DNA from: Flintibacter sp. KGMB00164
GTDB lineage: Bacteria; Bacillota; Clostridia; Oscillospirales; Oscillospiraceae
Direction: 5' to 3'
Assembly: GCF_008727735.1 (NCBI RefSeq)
Contig: NZ_CP044227.1
Span: forward strand, 2,119,001-2,183,000
DNA length: 64,000 bases
The translations under genes and the position numbers were made by a program. Below the pieces are notes generated by a model that saw only the letters and a list, made by a program, of their open reading frames with translations, ran no database searches and was not told the DNA's origin. This document shows positions 55,075-63,351 of this stretch, piece after piece. Position 1 is the first letter of the stretch. Each line of letters begins with the position of its first letter.

Positions 55075-57090
55075 TCAGGAAGCTCCAAATACCACCCGGT
55101 AATAGTCGTTATCCAAAATAGACGCCGAGTAGGCCACCCGGTTTTGCACCTCGGAGAGGCGCTCCGCCACATACTCCGGGTCAGGCTCGCTGCCGTCCCA
55201 CATTTGGAAGGTGTCGGTGGTGGAGTCATAGCGTCCCTTGTCGGTGATAAAGCTGTAATTGGAGAAGATGACCAGCCCGGGCTCATCCGAGAGAATGTCC
55301 CGCCCCATAATGAGCCGGGAGTCGTATTCCAGGCCAAAGAGATTGGCCAGGGTGGGCATCACATCCAGGCTGGAACAGAATTTATCCACATGGACAGGTT
55401 CTTTGATATCTGCACTCCACAAAATCAAGGTGTTTTTGTAGATTTCAAAGACGGGGTCCACCTCGTGGCCCAGCAGTTCGCTGTACTCCTCATCGGTAAG
55501 GCCATAGGGGTAGTGGTCGGCAGAGAGGACGATAACGGTGTCATCCAGCTTGCCTGCCTCCTCCAGCTGATTGACCAGGCTCTCCATGGCCAGCTCCAGC
55601 TCCATCTGGCAGGCCAGATAGGCGGTCACCGCCTCGGAGTAGCCCAGGTCCGACACCTGGCTCCAGTGGCGGCGGGCCATGGAGTTGCTCTCATAGTTGT
55701 ACTTCAAATGACCGCTCACCGTCAGGCAGTAGACCATGAACTGATCCTCATTCACAAATTGGGGCACGATCTTTTCCATCATCTCCTGGTCAGAGGGCGG
55801 GAAATTCTCCTCGTCGATCTCCATATCCAGTCCGTTGCCGATGCCGTAATATTCGTAGCCCATATTGGGGTGAGAGAGGTTGCGGTCGTAGTAATCGTAG
55901 AGATAGTCGTGATAGGCCAGGGTGCGGTACCCCAGATTTTTGAACAGGGTGCCAAAGCCGAAGGGCATGTAGTTGTCCGACGACTCCGAGTAACTCCACA
56001 CCCCCGACTTGGGGATGAGACCCGTGGTTGTCACATACTCTCCGTCCGAGGTGGACACACCCCACAAGGGCGTATAGAAGTGATCGCAGATAATTCCCTC
56101 GTGGGACAGCTTCCACAAGGTGGGAGTACGCTGGGGATCCATAGCCAGGGTGGAAAATCCCTCGGCCACCACCCAGACCAGATTTTTCCCTGCAAAGCGG
56201 CCCGTCCATTCATTTTCCGCCGTAGGTTCCACTTTGGAGAAGTACTGGTGCATGTCGGTAAGCACCGGATCGTCCTGGTCCCGCTCCAGCAGAGCGTCAA
56301 AGTCGATCTCCATCACATGCAGTCCGGGCTCCTTCTTCTCCTCCAGCTGGTAGGGTGCGGAGGTGCGCACCGCCAGCTTGGGCAGGATCTGGTCATCCGG
56401 ATCGATGCCGAAGAGTACCCGCCGGATCTCCAGCTGGGTCTGGGTGATCATACCGAAGTTCTGTACCTCCAGCTCCGGCGCGGCCGCCTGGAAGTAGATA
56501 TACCGCAGCGACAGGTTCCCCCCGCCGCACAGCAGCACCAAGAGGATCCCCGCCACCTGTACCAGCGCACCCACGCCAAACCAGCGCAGCCGGTCGCCCC
56601 GGGCCAGAGGCTCACCGCTCACGATCCGGTCCCGGAACACCAGGGACAGCACCACAGGCACCACCATCATCAAAATTGGAAACCAGTTCATCAGGATCTG
56701 GCCCACCGCCATATCGCCGAAGGCTCCGGCCACCATGGCCATTTTGGTGATGGAAAAGATGGTCAAAAAGGTTTTGAACAGATGGTAGTAGACGATCTGA
56801 GAGCCCATCCACAGGGAGAGCAGGGCGGTACATATCACTACCAGCCACCGTCCCCGCCGCTCCTGCACGCCGCCGCACAGCAGTCCCAGCAGCACCGCCA
56901 CCGGAATGGAAAACAGCAGGGTAAAAAATGCCCCGGCCGGGGACAGGCTATGAAAGCAGAAGAGCTTCATAAACAGCTCTTCATAATAAATAACGGCCAG
57001 GAAAAAGGCCGTAGGCACAAGAAGCCGCCGCCTGCCTGTCTTGGACAGGTGGAGAAGCCTTCTTTTTTTCTTCTGATCCGCCAACTCCAT
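55075..57090 (-). CDS. Second LTA-synthase-family sulfatase-fold membrane enzyme
   Basis: 671 aa. A basic N-terminus, five membrane helices (about 24-190), then the extracytoplasmic domain with E310 (WVVAEGFST), nucleophile T347 (WGVSTSDGEYV), and later LSADHYPYG for the metal site. ATG 57090 was preferred over an upstream ATG at 57138 because AAAGGAG precedes only the former. Only distantly similar to the 34224-36023 enzyme; may act on a different polymer. Confidence 0.88.
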   Translation of the reverse strand: MELADQKKKRRLLHLSKTGRRRLLVPTAFFLAVIYYEELFMKLFCFHSLSPAGAFFTLLFSIPVAVLLGLLCGGVQERRGRWLVVICTALLSLWMGSQIVYYHLFKTFLTIFSITKMAMVAGAFGDMAVGQILMNWFPILMMVVPVVLSLVFRDRIVSGEPLARGDRLRWFGVGALVQVAGILLVLLCGGGNLSLRYIYFQAAAPELEVQNFGMITQTQLEIRRVLFGIDPDDQILPKLAVRTSAPYQLEEKKEPGLHVMEIDFDALLERDQDDPVLTDMHQYFSKVEPTAENEWTGRFAGKNLVWVVAEGFSTLAMDPQRTPTLWKLSHEGIICDHFYTPLWGVSTSDGEYVTTTGLIPKSGVWSYSESSDNYMPFGFGTLFKNLGYRTLAYHDYLYDYYDRNLSHPNMGYEYYGIGNGLDMEIDEENFPPSDQEMMEKIVPQFVNEDQFMVYCLTVSGHLKYNYESNSMARRHWSQVSDLGYSEAVTAYLACQMELELAMESLVNQLEEAGKLDDTVIVLSADHYPYGLTDEEYSELLGHEVDPVFEIYKNTLILWSADIKEPVHVDKFCSSLDVMPTLANLFGLEYDSRLIMGRDILSDEPGLVIFSNYSFITDKGRYDSTTDTFQMWDGSEPDPEYVAERLSEVQNRVAYSASILDNDYYRVVFGAS

Positions 57091-57157
57091 CCCGCAGCTC
57101 CTTTCCGCCCACAGCACGGGTCCTTTCCCATATACCATACCTTATAAATGCAGGCTC

Positions 57158-57186
57158 ATTTTACCCGATTGGGCCTAACCTGTCAA
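57158..57186 (-). promoter_or_regulatory. Promoter of the second LTA-synthase-like gene
   Basis: Minus-strand TTGACA (57181-57186), 17-nt spacer, TAAAAT (57158-57163). Confidence 0.8.
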
Positions 57187-57369
57187 CAAACCGTCCCAGG
57201 CCGGTTCCTTTTTCTTTTTTTCCAGCTCTCACCTTTAAATTTATGGTTCAACCCACTCTCTAATTTTCTTCCTTCCTGCATTCTGACGCTTTCTCCCGTT
57301 CTTAACCGCTTCCTTTTGCCGTTCCAACCAAAAAGGCATAGAATTTTTTCTTTTGCAGATAGTTTAGGG
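57187..57369. other. AT-rich gene-free stretch
   Basis: No ORF, stem or motif that I can support. Pyrimidine-rich on the plus strand. Confidence 0.4.
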
Positions 57370-57398
57370 TTGCATTGAGCATGGAAATCTGCTATATT
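57370..57398 (+). promoter_or_regulatory. Promoter of the cstA operon
   Basis: TTGCAT (57370-57375), 17-nt spacer, TATATT (57393-57398), about 150 bases before the first start codon. Confidence 0.6.
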
Positions 57399-57477
57399 AT
57401 CCTTAATAATTTATTCACAATTTTTCCATTTTCATTTCTTAAGTTTTTCCTAAATTTTTTCCGGCAACTTTTTGAGA

Positions 57478-57504
57478 AAAGCAGCCTTTTCCGGCTGCTT
57501 TCAA
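57478..57504 (+). terminator. Attenuator-like stem in the cstA operon leader
   Basis: AAAGCAGCC stem (57478-57486 with 57493-57501) followed by a weak T-rich tail, 42 bases before the first gene. It may attenuate the operon; I see no antiterminator. Confidence 0.45.
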
Positions 57505-57545
57505 CTTTGTCACCCCGCGCTGGGCGGGGGAAAGGATGGTTTTAC

Positions 57546-58085
57546 GTGACTTCTCTGCGCCAGACCCTGGAGGAGCGTCTGCTGACGATCTTTTCCACCC
57601 ACTACGACATCGAGCGCGGCAGCGACGATTCTGCTCTGAAGGCCTGCTGTGCCTTTCACTCCCGGGACTCCCAGTATGTACTGAGCAAAAAGGCGGAGCT
57701 CTGGGCGGCGGAGCACCACGAGTACCTCTACCTCTATTCCTTGTCTGAGCTGAACGAGACCGCTCTGGAGGACGTGTGCCGACAGACCCTGGAACTGGGC
57801 ACCCCTCTGGTCAAGCCCCATGCTCAGCATATGTATACGTATCTCACTGCTTTGGTTCTGTGTGATCAGGCCGACAAGCAGGCTCTGGGCGCTTTGATCA
57901 AGAAAAAGCACCGCAGAGAATTTAAGCTATCGCTCCATGGATGGATGGAGTTTCGTATAGCCGCCGTGGACCTGTCCACCGGCGAAATTACCACCAACCG
58001 CGCGGGAAAAGCCTTTGGCAAGGACCTGAAGCGGATGGTGGAACGTGTCATTGCAAACTATAAAGGAGAGGAGAAAACTCAATGA
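57546..58085 (+). CDS. Unknown protein coupled to cstA
   Basis: 179 aa from a GTG start after AAAGGA. The upstream in-frame ATG at 57375 lies at the promoter and is unlikely. Soluble, no signal or membrane segment. The sequence (SRDSQYVLSKKAELWAAEHHEYLYL, then KPHAQHMYTYLTALVLCDQ) is not one I can name. Its stop overlaps the cstA start by ATGA, implying a joint role with the transporter, perhaps regulatory. Confidence 0.7.
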   Translation: MTSLRQTLEERLLTIFSTHYDIERGSDDSALKACCAFHSRDSQYVLSKKAELWAAEHHEYLYLYSLSELNETALEDVCRQTLELGTPLVKPHAQHMYTYLTALVLCDQADKQALGALIKKKHRREFKLSLHGWMEFRIAAVDLSTGEITTNRAGKAFGKDLKRMVERVIANYKGEEKTQ

Positions 58086-59812
58086 ATGCAATGCTTGTTG
58101 TCATCGTTGGCATTATCATTCTGATCGTAGGTTACATTTTCTACGGCGGATGGCTTGCCAAGCAGTGGGGCGTTGACGACTCCAAAGTCACCCCCGCCCA
58201 TGAGCTGGAGGACGGCATGGACTACGTCCCCGCCAAGGCTCCTGTTCTGATGGGTCACCACTTTTCTTCCATCGCCGGCGCCGGCCCCATCAACGGCCCC
58301 ATTCAGGCTGCCGTGTTTGGCTGGGTCCCCGTTGTTCTGTGGGTCCTGATCGGCGGTATCTTCTTCGGCGCGGTTCATGACTACGGCGCTCTGTTCGCCT
58401 CCATCCGCCACAAGGGTCAGTCCCTGGGCGAGGTGGTCGCCCTGAACATCGGCGATCGTGCCAAGAAGCTGTTCCTGATCTTCTCTTACCTGACCCTGGT
58501 GCTGGTGGTGGCCGCTTTCGCCTCCATCGTGGCCAGCACCTTCGTGGGTATCAATGCGGACGGCTCCCACAATGAGACCAACGCCTCCGTGGCCATGATC
58601 TCCCTGCTGTTCATCGTGATGGCTATCCTGTTCGGCTTCTTTGTTTACCGCAAGGGCGCTTCTCTGGCCATCGCCACCGTCGCCGGCTGCATCGGCATCG
58701 TGATCTGCCTGGCTCTGGGCCTGGCCTGGCACCCCATCTACCTGTCCAGCACCACTTGGATGTGGATCATCGGCGCTTACATCCTGGTTGCTTCCGTGGC
58801 TCCCGTGTGGATCCTGCTGCAGCCCCGTGACTACCTCAGCTCCTTCCTGCTGTACGCCATGATGGTCATCGCCGCTGTGGGCGTCATCGGCGCCGGTCTC
58901 ACCGGTGCGGACGCTGCTCACATGGATATGCCCGCCTTCACCGGCTGGTATGACACCCTGGCTCCCACCGGCAGCTCCCTGGGCTATGTGTTCCCCGCCC
59001 TGTTCGTTACCATCGCCTGCGGCGCTATCTCCGGCTTCCACTCTCTGGTGGGCTCCGGCACCACCGCCAAGCAGCTGGACCACGAGCGCGACGCTAAGCC
59101 CATCGCTTACGGCGGCATGCTCATCGAGTGTGCCCTGGCTCTGATCTCCCTGAGCGCCGTGTCCTTTATCTGGACCGAGTACGCCTCCGGCGAGATCGTC
59201 ACCCCCACCCAGGTCTTTGCCGTCGGTATCTCCCGCATGGTGGCCTCCATCCCCGGCCTGGCCGGCGCTCAGGAGACCATTGCCTCCCTGCTGGTTCTGA
59301 CCGTTTCCGTGTTCTGCCTGACCTCTCTGGATACCGCCACCCGTCTGGCCCGCTACATGTTCCAGGAGTTCTGGCTCAAGCCCGGCGAGACCTACAAGGA
59401 CGCCACCGGCTTCAAGGCTATCCTCTGCAACCCCGTGGTGGCTACCGCCATCACCGTGGTGCTGGGCGTTGGCCTGGGCATGACTGGCTACTCCAAGATT
59501 TGGCCTCTGTTCGGCGCTGCCAACCAGCTGCTGGCCGCTCTGGCTCTGCTGACCGTGTGTGCCTGGCTGGGCAACATCGGCCGCAACAACAAGATGTTCT
59601 ACTTCCCCATGGCCTTCATGCTGGTAGTCACTCTGGTCTCTCTGTTCCAGACTGTGACCAGCAAGGTGTCCGTCATTGCCGCCGGCGCTGCCAGCGACTG
59701 GGGCCCCTATGCTCAGGCCATTCTGGGCACCCTGCTCTTCGTGCTGGCCATCGTGCTGGCTGTGGAGGGCTGCATGACCATCTTCGGCGGCAAGAAGCCC
59801 GCTCAGAAGTAA
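58082..59812 (+). CDS. cstA: CstA-family carbon-starvation transporter
   Basis: 576 aa, more than twelve helices. CstA/BtsT signatures are HHFSSIAGAGPINGPIQAAVFGWVP and GGIFFGAVHDYGALFASIRHKGQS, then FHSLVGSGTTAKQLDHERDAKPIAYGGMLIE. E. coli members carry pyruvate and perhaps peptides. Codon use is highly biased, suggesting strong expression. Translationally coupled to the unknown gene before it. Confidence 0.94.
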   Translation: MNAMLVVIVGIIILIVGYIFYGGWLAKQWGVDDSKVTPAHELEDGMDYVPAKAPVLMGHHFSSIAGAGPINGPIQAAVFGWVPVVLWVLIGGIFFGAVHDYGALFASIRHKGQSLGEVVALNIGDRAKKLFLIFSYLTLVLVVAAFASIVASTFVGINADGSHNETNASVAMISLLFIVMAILFGFFVYRKGASLAIATVAGCIGIVICLALGLAWHPIYLSSTTWMWIIGAYILVASVAPVWILLQPRDYLSSFLLYAMMVIAAVGVIGAGLTGADAAHMDMPAFTGWYDTLAPTGSSLGYVFPALFVTIACGAISGFHSLVGSGTTAKQLDHERDAKPIAYGGMLIECALALISLSAVSFIWTEYASGEIVTPTQVFAVGISRMVASIPGLAGAQETIASLLVLTVSVFCLTSLDTATRLARYMFQEFWLKPGETYKDATGFKAILCNPVVATAITVVLGVGLGMTGYSKIWPLFGAANQLLAALALLTVCAWLGNIGRNNKMFYFPMAFMLVVTLVSLFQTVTSKVSVIAAGAASDWGPYAQAILGTLLFVLAIVLAVEGCMTIFGGKKPAQK

Positions 59813-59833
59813 TTCCATTTTTCCATCCAGACA

Positions 59834-59863
59834 AGAGGGTCCGGCAAACGCCGGGCCCTCTTT
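59834..59863 (+). terminator. Terminator of cstA
   Basis: AGAGGG-CCGGC stem with AAAC loop followed by TTTC. Confidence 0.7.
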
Positions 59864-59923
59864 CTTGTTCTCTCTGCCCCTTTGTGGTATGATAGAACCT
59901 ACAGTCAGAAAGGAGGCGGTCTT

Positions 59924-60601
59924 TTGCGCCTATCTTATCGGGTACTGCCCCTGTTTCTCACTCTGGAGGCCATCCTCTACGCCGCCTTTCTGATCTGGGA
60001 TGTGACGATCGGAGGTCGCGGCTCCAACCCCATTAAGTTTGCCGGCATCCTGCTGTGTCTGATCTACTCTCTGTACCTGAGTCACCAGGGCGGCAGCCGT
60101 CTGGTGTCCGCCGCTCTGACCCTCACCGTCTTGGCCGATGTATTTCTCCTGCTGCTGGACGCACACTATGCCCTGGGTATTGTGCTGTTTTGCCTGGTGC
60201 AGGGGCTGTACTTTGTCCGCATCTACCGCAGCAATGGAGGCCGCAGCCTGTGGGGGCTGAGGGCAGCCCTGTTTCTCCTCTCCCTGGTCGTACTAAAGGT
60301 GCTGGACCTGCTCGTCCCCCTGAATATTCTGGCCCTGCTTTACTTCACCAACTTTTTCTGCAACGCGCTGGCTAGCCTGAACTGTCCCGGGCAGGAGATG
60401 AGGCTCTTTTCCGCCGGGCTGTGGCTGTTTCTCTGCTGCGATGCGTGTGTGGGCCTGTTCCAGAATCCACAGCTGGTTCCCCCGGCGGTCAGCGCCTTTG
60501 TGTCGGTGGGGATGTGGTTGTTTTATCTCCCCGCCCAGGTTCTGATTGCCTTGTCGGCGGCAAATCGTTCTTCCGGAGGTACTCCCTATGAAACCAAGTA
60601 A
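59924..60601 (+). CDS. YhhN/TMEM86-like membrane protein
   Basis: 225 aa, eight predicted helices. VLADVFLLLLDAHYALGIVLFCLVQGLYFVRIYR resembles the GD-LLL..G...F...H block of YhhN proteins (lysoplasmalogenase family), though the match is loose. Start TTG 59924, seven bases after AAAGGAGG; no ATG has a ribosome binding site. Overlaps the DUF1461 gene by 14 bases. Confidence 0.6.
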   Translation: MRLSYRVLPLFLTLEAILYAAFLIWDVTIGGRGSNPIKFAGILLCLIYSLYLSHQGGSRLVSAALTLTVLADVFLLLLDAHYALGIVLFCLVQGLYFVRIYRSNGGRSLWGLRAALFLLSLVVLKVLDLLVPLNILALLYFTNFFCNALASLNCPGQEMRLFSAGLWLFLCCDACVGLFQNPQLVPPAVSAFVSVGMWLFYLPAQVLIALSAANRSSGGTPYETK

Positions 60602-61325
60602 GCTGCTCGCCCTTTTTACCGGAGTGTTTACCGCCCTTCTGGTGCTCTCCGCCTCCATCGCGGTGCCTTTGCTGTGCCGCCCCTTCTACTACGCTCACAT
60701 TGAGGCCTTGGACCTAGACGGCTATACCGGCTTGAGCGTGGAGCAGATCAAAGAGGCTTTTGACCAGGTGATGGACTACTGCCTTGGCCTGCGACCCGAT
60801 TTTGCCGCCGGAGTGCTGCCCTTCTCAGAGTCCGGCGCTTCCCACTTTGCCGATGTGCGGGTGCTGTTTCTGCTGGATCTGTGGGTAGCTGTGATTTCCC
60901 TGGCTGCGTTGGTGATTTTGTTTGTCATTAGCCGGAAACGCAAACTCGCTCCCGCGCCTCTGCTGGGCCACGGTCCGGGTTTCTGGGCAGCCATTGGACT
61001 GGGCGGCGTGTTCCTGGTGGTAGGCGCCCTGGCCGCCACCAACTTTGAGCGTGCCTTTGTGGTGTTCCACTCTATCTTTTTCCCGGGTAAGACCAACTGG
61101 CTCTTTGACTGGCGCACCGATCCCATCATCCTGCTGCTGCCCGAGACCTTCTTCCGCAACTGCGCCATTTTGATTTTGGGGCTGCTGGTATTCTGGTGCG
61201 TGGTGCTGATTGTCGCTGACCTGCTGGCCCAGCGCCGCCGCAAAAAGTTGGCTCCGCCTCCCCCCTCCCCCTGTTCCGGCTGTCCCGGCGGCGGGGACTG
61301 CTCTGGGTGCTCCGGTTGTTCTTAA
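60588..61325 (+). CDS. DUF1461 (TIGR01906-type) membrane protein with Cys-rich tail
   Basis: 245 aa, four helices (about 5-30, 90-115, 127-150, 185-215). The large loop GYTGLSVEQIKEAFDQVMDYCLG and the FHSIFFPGKTNWLF block match DUF1461/TIGR01906. The cytoplasmic end is unusual: a proline run, then CSGCPGGGDCSGCSGCS with five cysteines as CxxC-type pairs, possibly a metal site. Start 60588 after GGAGG. Confidence 0.85.
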   Translation: MKPSKLLALFTGVFTALLVLSASIAVPLLCRPFYYAHIEALDLDGYTGLSVEQIKEAFDQVMDYCLGLRPDFAAGVLPFSESGASHFADVRVLFLLDLWVAVISLAALVILFVISRKRKLAPAPLLGHGPGFWAAIGLGGVFLVVGALAATNFERAFVVFHSIFFPGKTNWLFDWRTDPIILLLPETFFRNCAILILGLLVFWCVVLIVADLLAQRRRKKLAPPPPSPCSGCPGGGDCSGCSGCS

Positions 61326-61334
61326 AACAGGCAT

Positions 61335-61369
61335 AAAAAATCCCGCTGTTATAAAACAGCGGGATTTTT
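61335..61369. terminator. Bidirectional terminator, DUF1461 gene / trxA
   Basis: AAAAATCCCGCTGTT stem with ATAA loop; A and T runs at both ends. Confidence 0.9.
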
Positions 61370-61374
61370 GTCTC

Positions 61375-61692
61375 TTACAGGTTCTGATCCAGCACCTGGG
61401 TGAAGGCGCCGGCGGGCATCACGCCCACCTTGCGGTCGATCTCCTTGCCGTCCTTGAAGAAGATCACGGTGGGGATGGACATCACGCCGTAGCGCATGGC
61501 CAGCTCGCCCTGCTCATCCACGTCCACCTTGCCGATCTCGGCCTTGCCCTCGTACTGACCGGCCAGCTGCTCGATCACAGGACCCAGCATGCGGCAGGGA
61601 CCGCACCAGTTAGCCCAGAAGTCTACCATCATCAGCTTGCCCTCGTTCAGGCTCTTGTCAAAACTCTCCTTGTTGTAATGCTGCAGTGCCAT
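61375..61692 (-). CDS. trxA: Thioredoxin
   Basis: 105 aa. Active site WCGPC with C30 and C33, plus the conserved cis-Pro loop SIPTVIFF. Full length. ATG 61692 lies seven bases after AAGGA. Second gene of the reductase-thioredoxin operon (35-base gap). Confidence 0.97.
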   Translation of the reverse strand: MALQHYNKESFDKSLNEGKLMMVDFWANWCGPCRMLGPVIEQLAGQYEGKAEIGKVDVDEQGELAMRYGVMSIPTVIFFKDGKEIDRKVGVMPAGAFTQVLDQNL

Positions 61693-61727
61693 ATTCAAAT
61701 CCTTCTTTCTAAATATTTTTTATGTTC

Positions 61728-62582
61728 TTACTTTGACCCATTGCGGTCCAGATATTCACAGGCGGACAGGGCAGCGATCAGGCCCTCCCCCACCGCCTTG
61801 GATACTTGCAGGGGTGCTCCCGTGGCATCTCCGGCGGCAAAGACGCCGGGCACACTGGTGGCCATGGATCGGTCCACCTGGATGGCTCCGTTCTCCAGGG
61901 TCAGGCCTGGGAGCAGGTCGCCGGGGGCCACCGCCTCCCGGAGGATAAACACGCCATTGACCGGGATGTCGGCTCCGTCCGCCTCCAGGGCGGTGACGGT
62001 CTGCTCGCCTTTGACAGCCAGCTTGGCCGCCTGGACGAAGGGAATGTTCTCCTCCAACTGATCCGGCCGCTTGGGAGCCACATAGACTACCTGGCAGCCA
62101 ATGCTCTTGAGGTAAGCCGCCTCGTGGGGGGCATCCTTGCTGCGGCCCACCACCGCCACCGGCTTGTTGCGGTAGAGCATGCCGTCACAGGTGGCGCAGT
62201 AGCTCACACCTCGGCCCAGGTAGGTCTCCTCCCCGGGGAACTTGGCCTGGCGCACCACGCCGGGGGCCAAAATCAAAGCGGAGCCCTGGTAGAGCTGGCT
62301 ACCTACGGTGAGGTTGAAGCCCTCCCACTCCATAATGGAGAGTACCTTTCCGGTGACCATCTCCACCCCCATCTCCTGGGCGTGGCGCTGGAAGGCCTCC
62401 AGCATCTCCATTCCGGTCATCCCGGGCATCCCCAGGTAGTTGTCTACCCGCTCGGCCCGGGCCAGGGGACTGTCCTGCCAGCGGTTGCCGATGACCAGTA
62501 CGCTCTTATTCCGGCCTCGGGCGGTCACCGCCGCCGAGAGGCCAGCCGGGCCGCTGCCCAGCACAATGATATCATACTTCAC
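61728..62582 (-). CDS. trxB: Thioredoxin-reductase-like flavoprotein lacking canonical NADPH motifs
   Basis: 284 aa, a little short for TrxB. FAD-binding GSGPAGLSAA (9-18), redox pair C129/C132 in SYCATCDG, and the C-terminal FAD block GVFAAGDATG. In the place of the NADPH motif GGGxSA and the HRR phosphate-binding segment stand VVGRSKDAPHEA (144-155) and YVAPKRPDQ (167-175). That recalls ferredoxin-dependent flavin thioredoxin reductases of clostridia. It probably reduces the neighbouring TrxA. Confidence 0.85.
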   Translation of the reverse strand: MKYDIIVLGSGPAGLSAAVTARGRNKSVLVIGNRWQDSPLARAERVDNYLGMPGMTGMEMLEAFQRHAQEMGVEMVTGKVLSIMEWEGFNLTVGSQLYQGSALILAPGVVRQAKFPGEETYLGRGVSYCATCDGMLYRNKPVAVVGRSKDAPHEAAYLKSIGCQVVYVAPKRPDQLEENIPFVQAAKLAVKGEQTVTALEADGADIPVNGVFILREAVAPGDLLPGLTLENGAIQVDRSMATSVPGVFAAGDATGAPLQVSKAVGEGLIAALSACEYLDRNGSK

Positions 62583-62626
62583 ACTTCCAGCCTCCTTTGG
62601 CGGTTCTTTCTGGTTCTGGTGGTATC

Positions 62627-62648
62627 ATACCCCATTTTTCGGGGGTAT
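62627..62648. promoter_or_regulatory. Inverted repeat upstream of trxB
   Basis: ATACCCC and GGGGTAT around eight bases, about 45 bases before the trxB start and beside a TATGAT. Could be an operator or a weak terminator of the gene upstream. Confidence 0.35.
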
Positions 62649-62660
62649 ACTGTGACTGGG

Positions 62661-63158
62661 TCACAAAGAGGAAGAATTTTTCTCCCGCACCAGTTCGATG
62701 GCCTCTTTGCCCGTCATGTGCTCCACGGTGAGCTCCACCATGGTCACATTGGAAAACTGAGCGCGGATCTCCTCGTTGCGCCCCTCCTCCTGGTCCGGGG
62801 AATACTTGGCGGCCAGAGCTGCCAGGGCCTGGCGCTTCTCCCAGGGGTCCTCCAACACCCGGGCGGTGCCGAAGGCGATGACACTGCGGAAGTAAGTGGT
62901 GTACTCCTCCGGCACGATCCGGTCCTGGTCCACCACACAGAAGGATACCTTATTATAATTCCGGATGGCATCCAGTTTATGCCCAGCCTTGGCGCAGTGG
63001 AACCAGATCTTCCCCTCTCCGTGCACATAGCTTAGGGGAACTGCATAGGGATAGCCCTCGTCCCCCAGCACTGCCAACACTCCGTGGGTGCCCCGTTCCA
63101 GCACCTGAACACACTCCTCCGCCGTCAGCTCCTGACGAAATCGACGCATGGGACGCAT
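62661..63158 (-). CDS. NimA-like pyridoxamine-5'-phosphate-oxidase-family flavoprotein
   Basis: 165 aa. MRRFRQELTAEECVQVLERGTHGVLAVLGDEGYPYAVPLSYV and IWFHCAKAGHKLDAIRNYNKVSFCVV are typical of the NimA/PNPOx-like split-barrel family. Binds FMN; some members reduce nitroimidazoles, but sequence cannot show that. ATG 63158 follows GAGAGGAG; a second ATG three codons on lacks one. Confidence 0.88.
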   Translation of the reverse strand: MRPMRRFRQELTAEECVQVLERGTHGVLAVLGDEGYPYAVPLSYVHGEGKIWFHCAKAGHKLDAIRNYNKVSFCVVDQDRIVPEEYTTYFRSVIAFGTARVLEDPWEKRQALAALAAKYSPDQEEGRNEEIRAQFSNVTMVELTVEHMTGKEAIELVREKNSSSL

Positions 63159-63259
63159 ATGATGTCTCCTCTCTGTGCCTTTGGCGCATGATCTTTGGAT
63201 ACCTGAGTATAGCACACCGCCCCAACTCCTGCAAGGTGAGAGCAAAAATGGAAAAAACC

Positions 63260-63288
63260 TTGCAAGACAACCGCCCCTGGTGTAGAAT
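63260..63288 (+). promoter_or_regulatory. Promoter of glnS
   Basis: TTGCAA (63260-63265), 17-nt spacer, TAGAAT (63283-63288). Confidence 0.7.
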
Positions 63289-63351
63289 AGTGAAGTTAAG
63301 ATTCCCACATGGACCGGCTGTTTGTCCATGAAAGAGACAGGAGGGTCAACC

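Noticed and set aside
55144-57147. A 667-codon open frame opposite the second LTA-synthase-like gene
   Set aside because: Shadow of the real gene, which has catalytic motifs, a promoter and a ribosome binding site; the antisense translation has none.
58079-59818. A long open frame opposite cstA with Gly/Gln/His-rich translation
   Set aside because: Produced by biased codons of cstA; no family features and no start signals.
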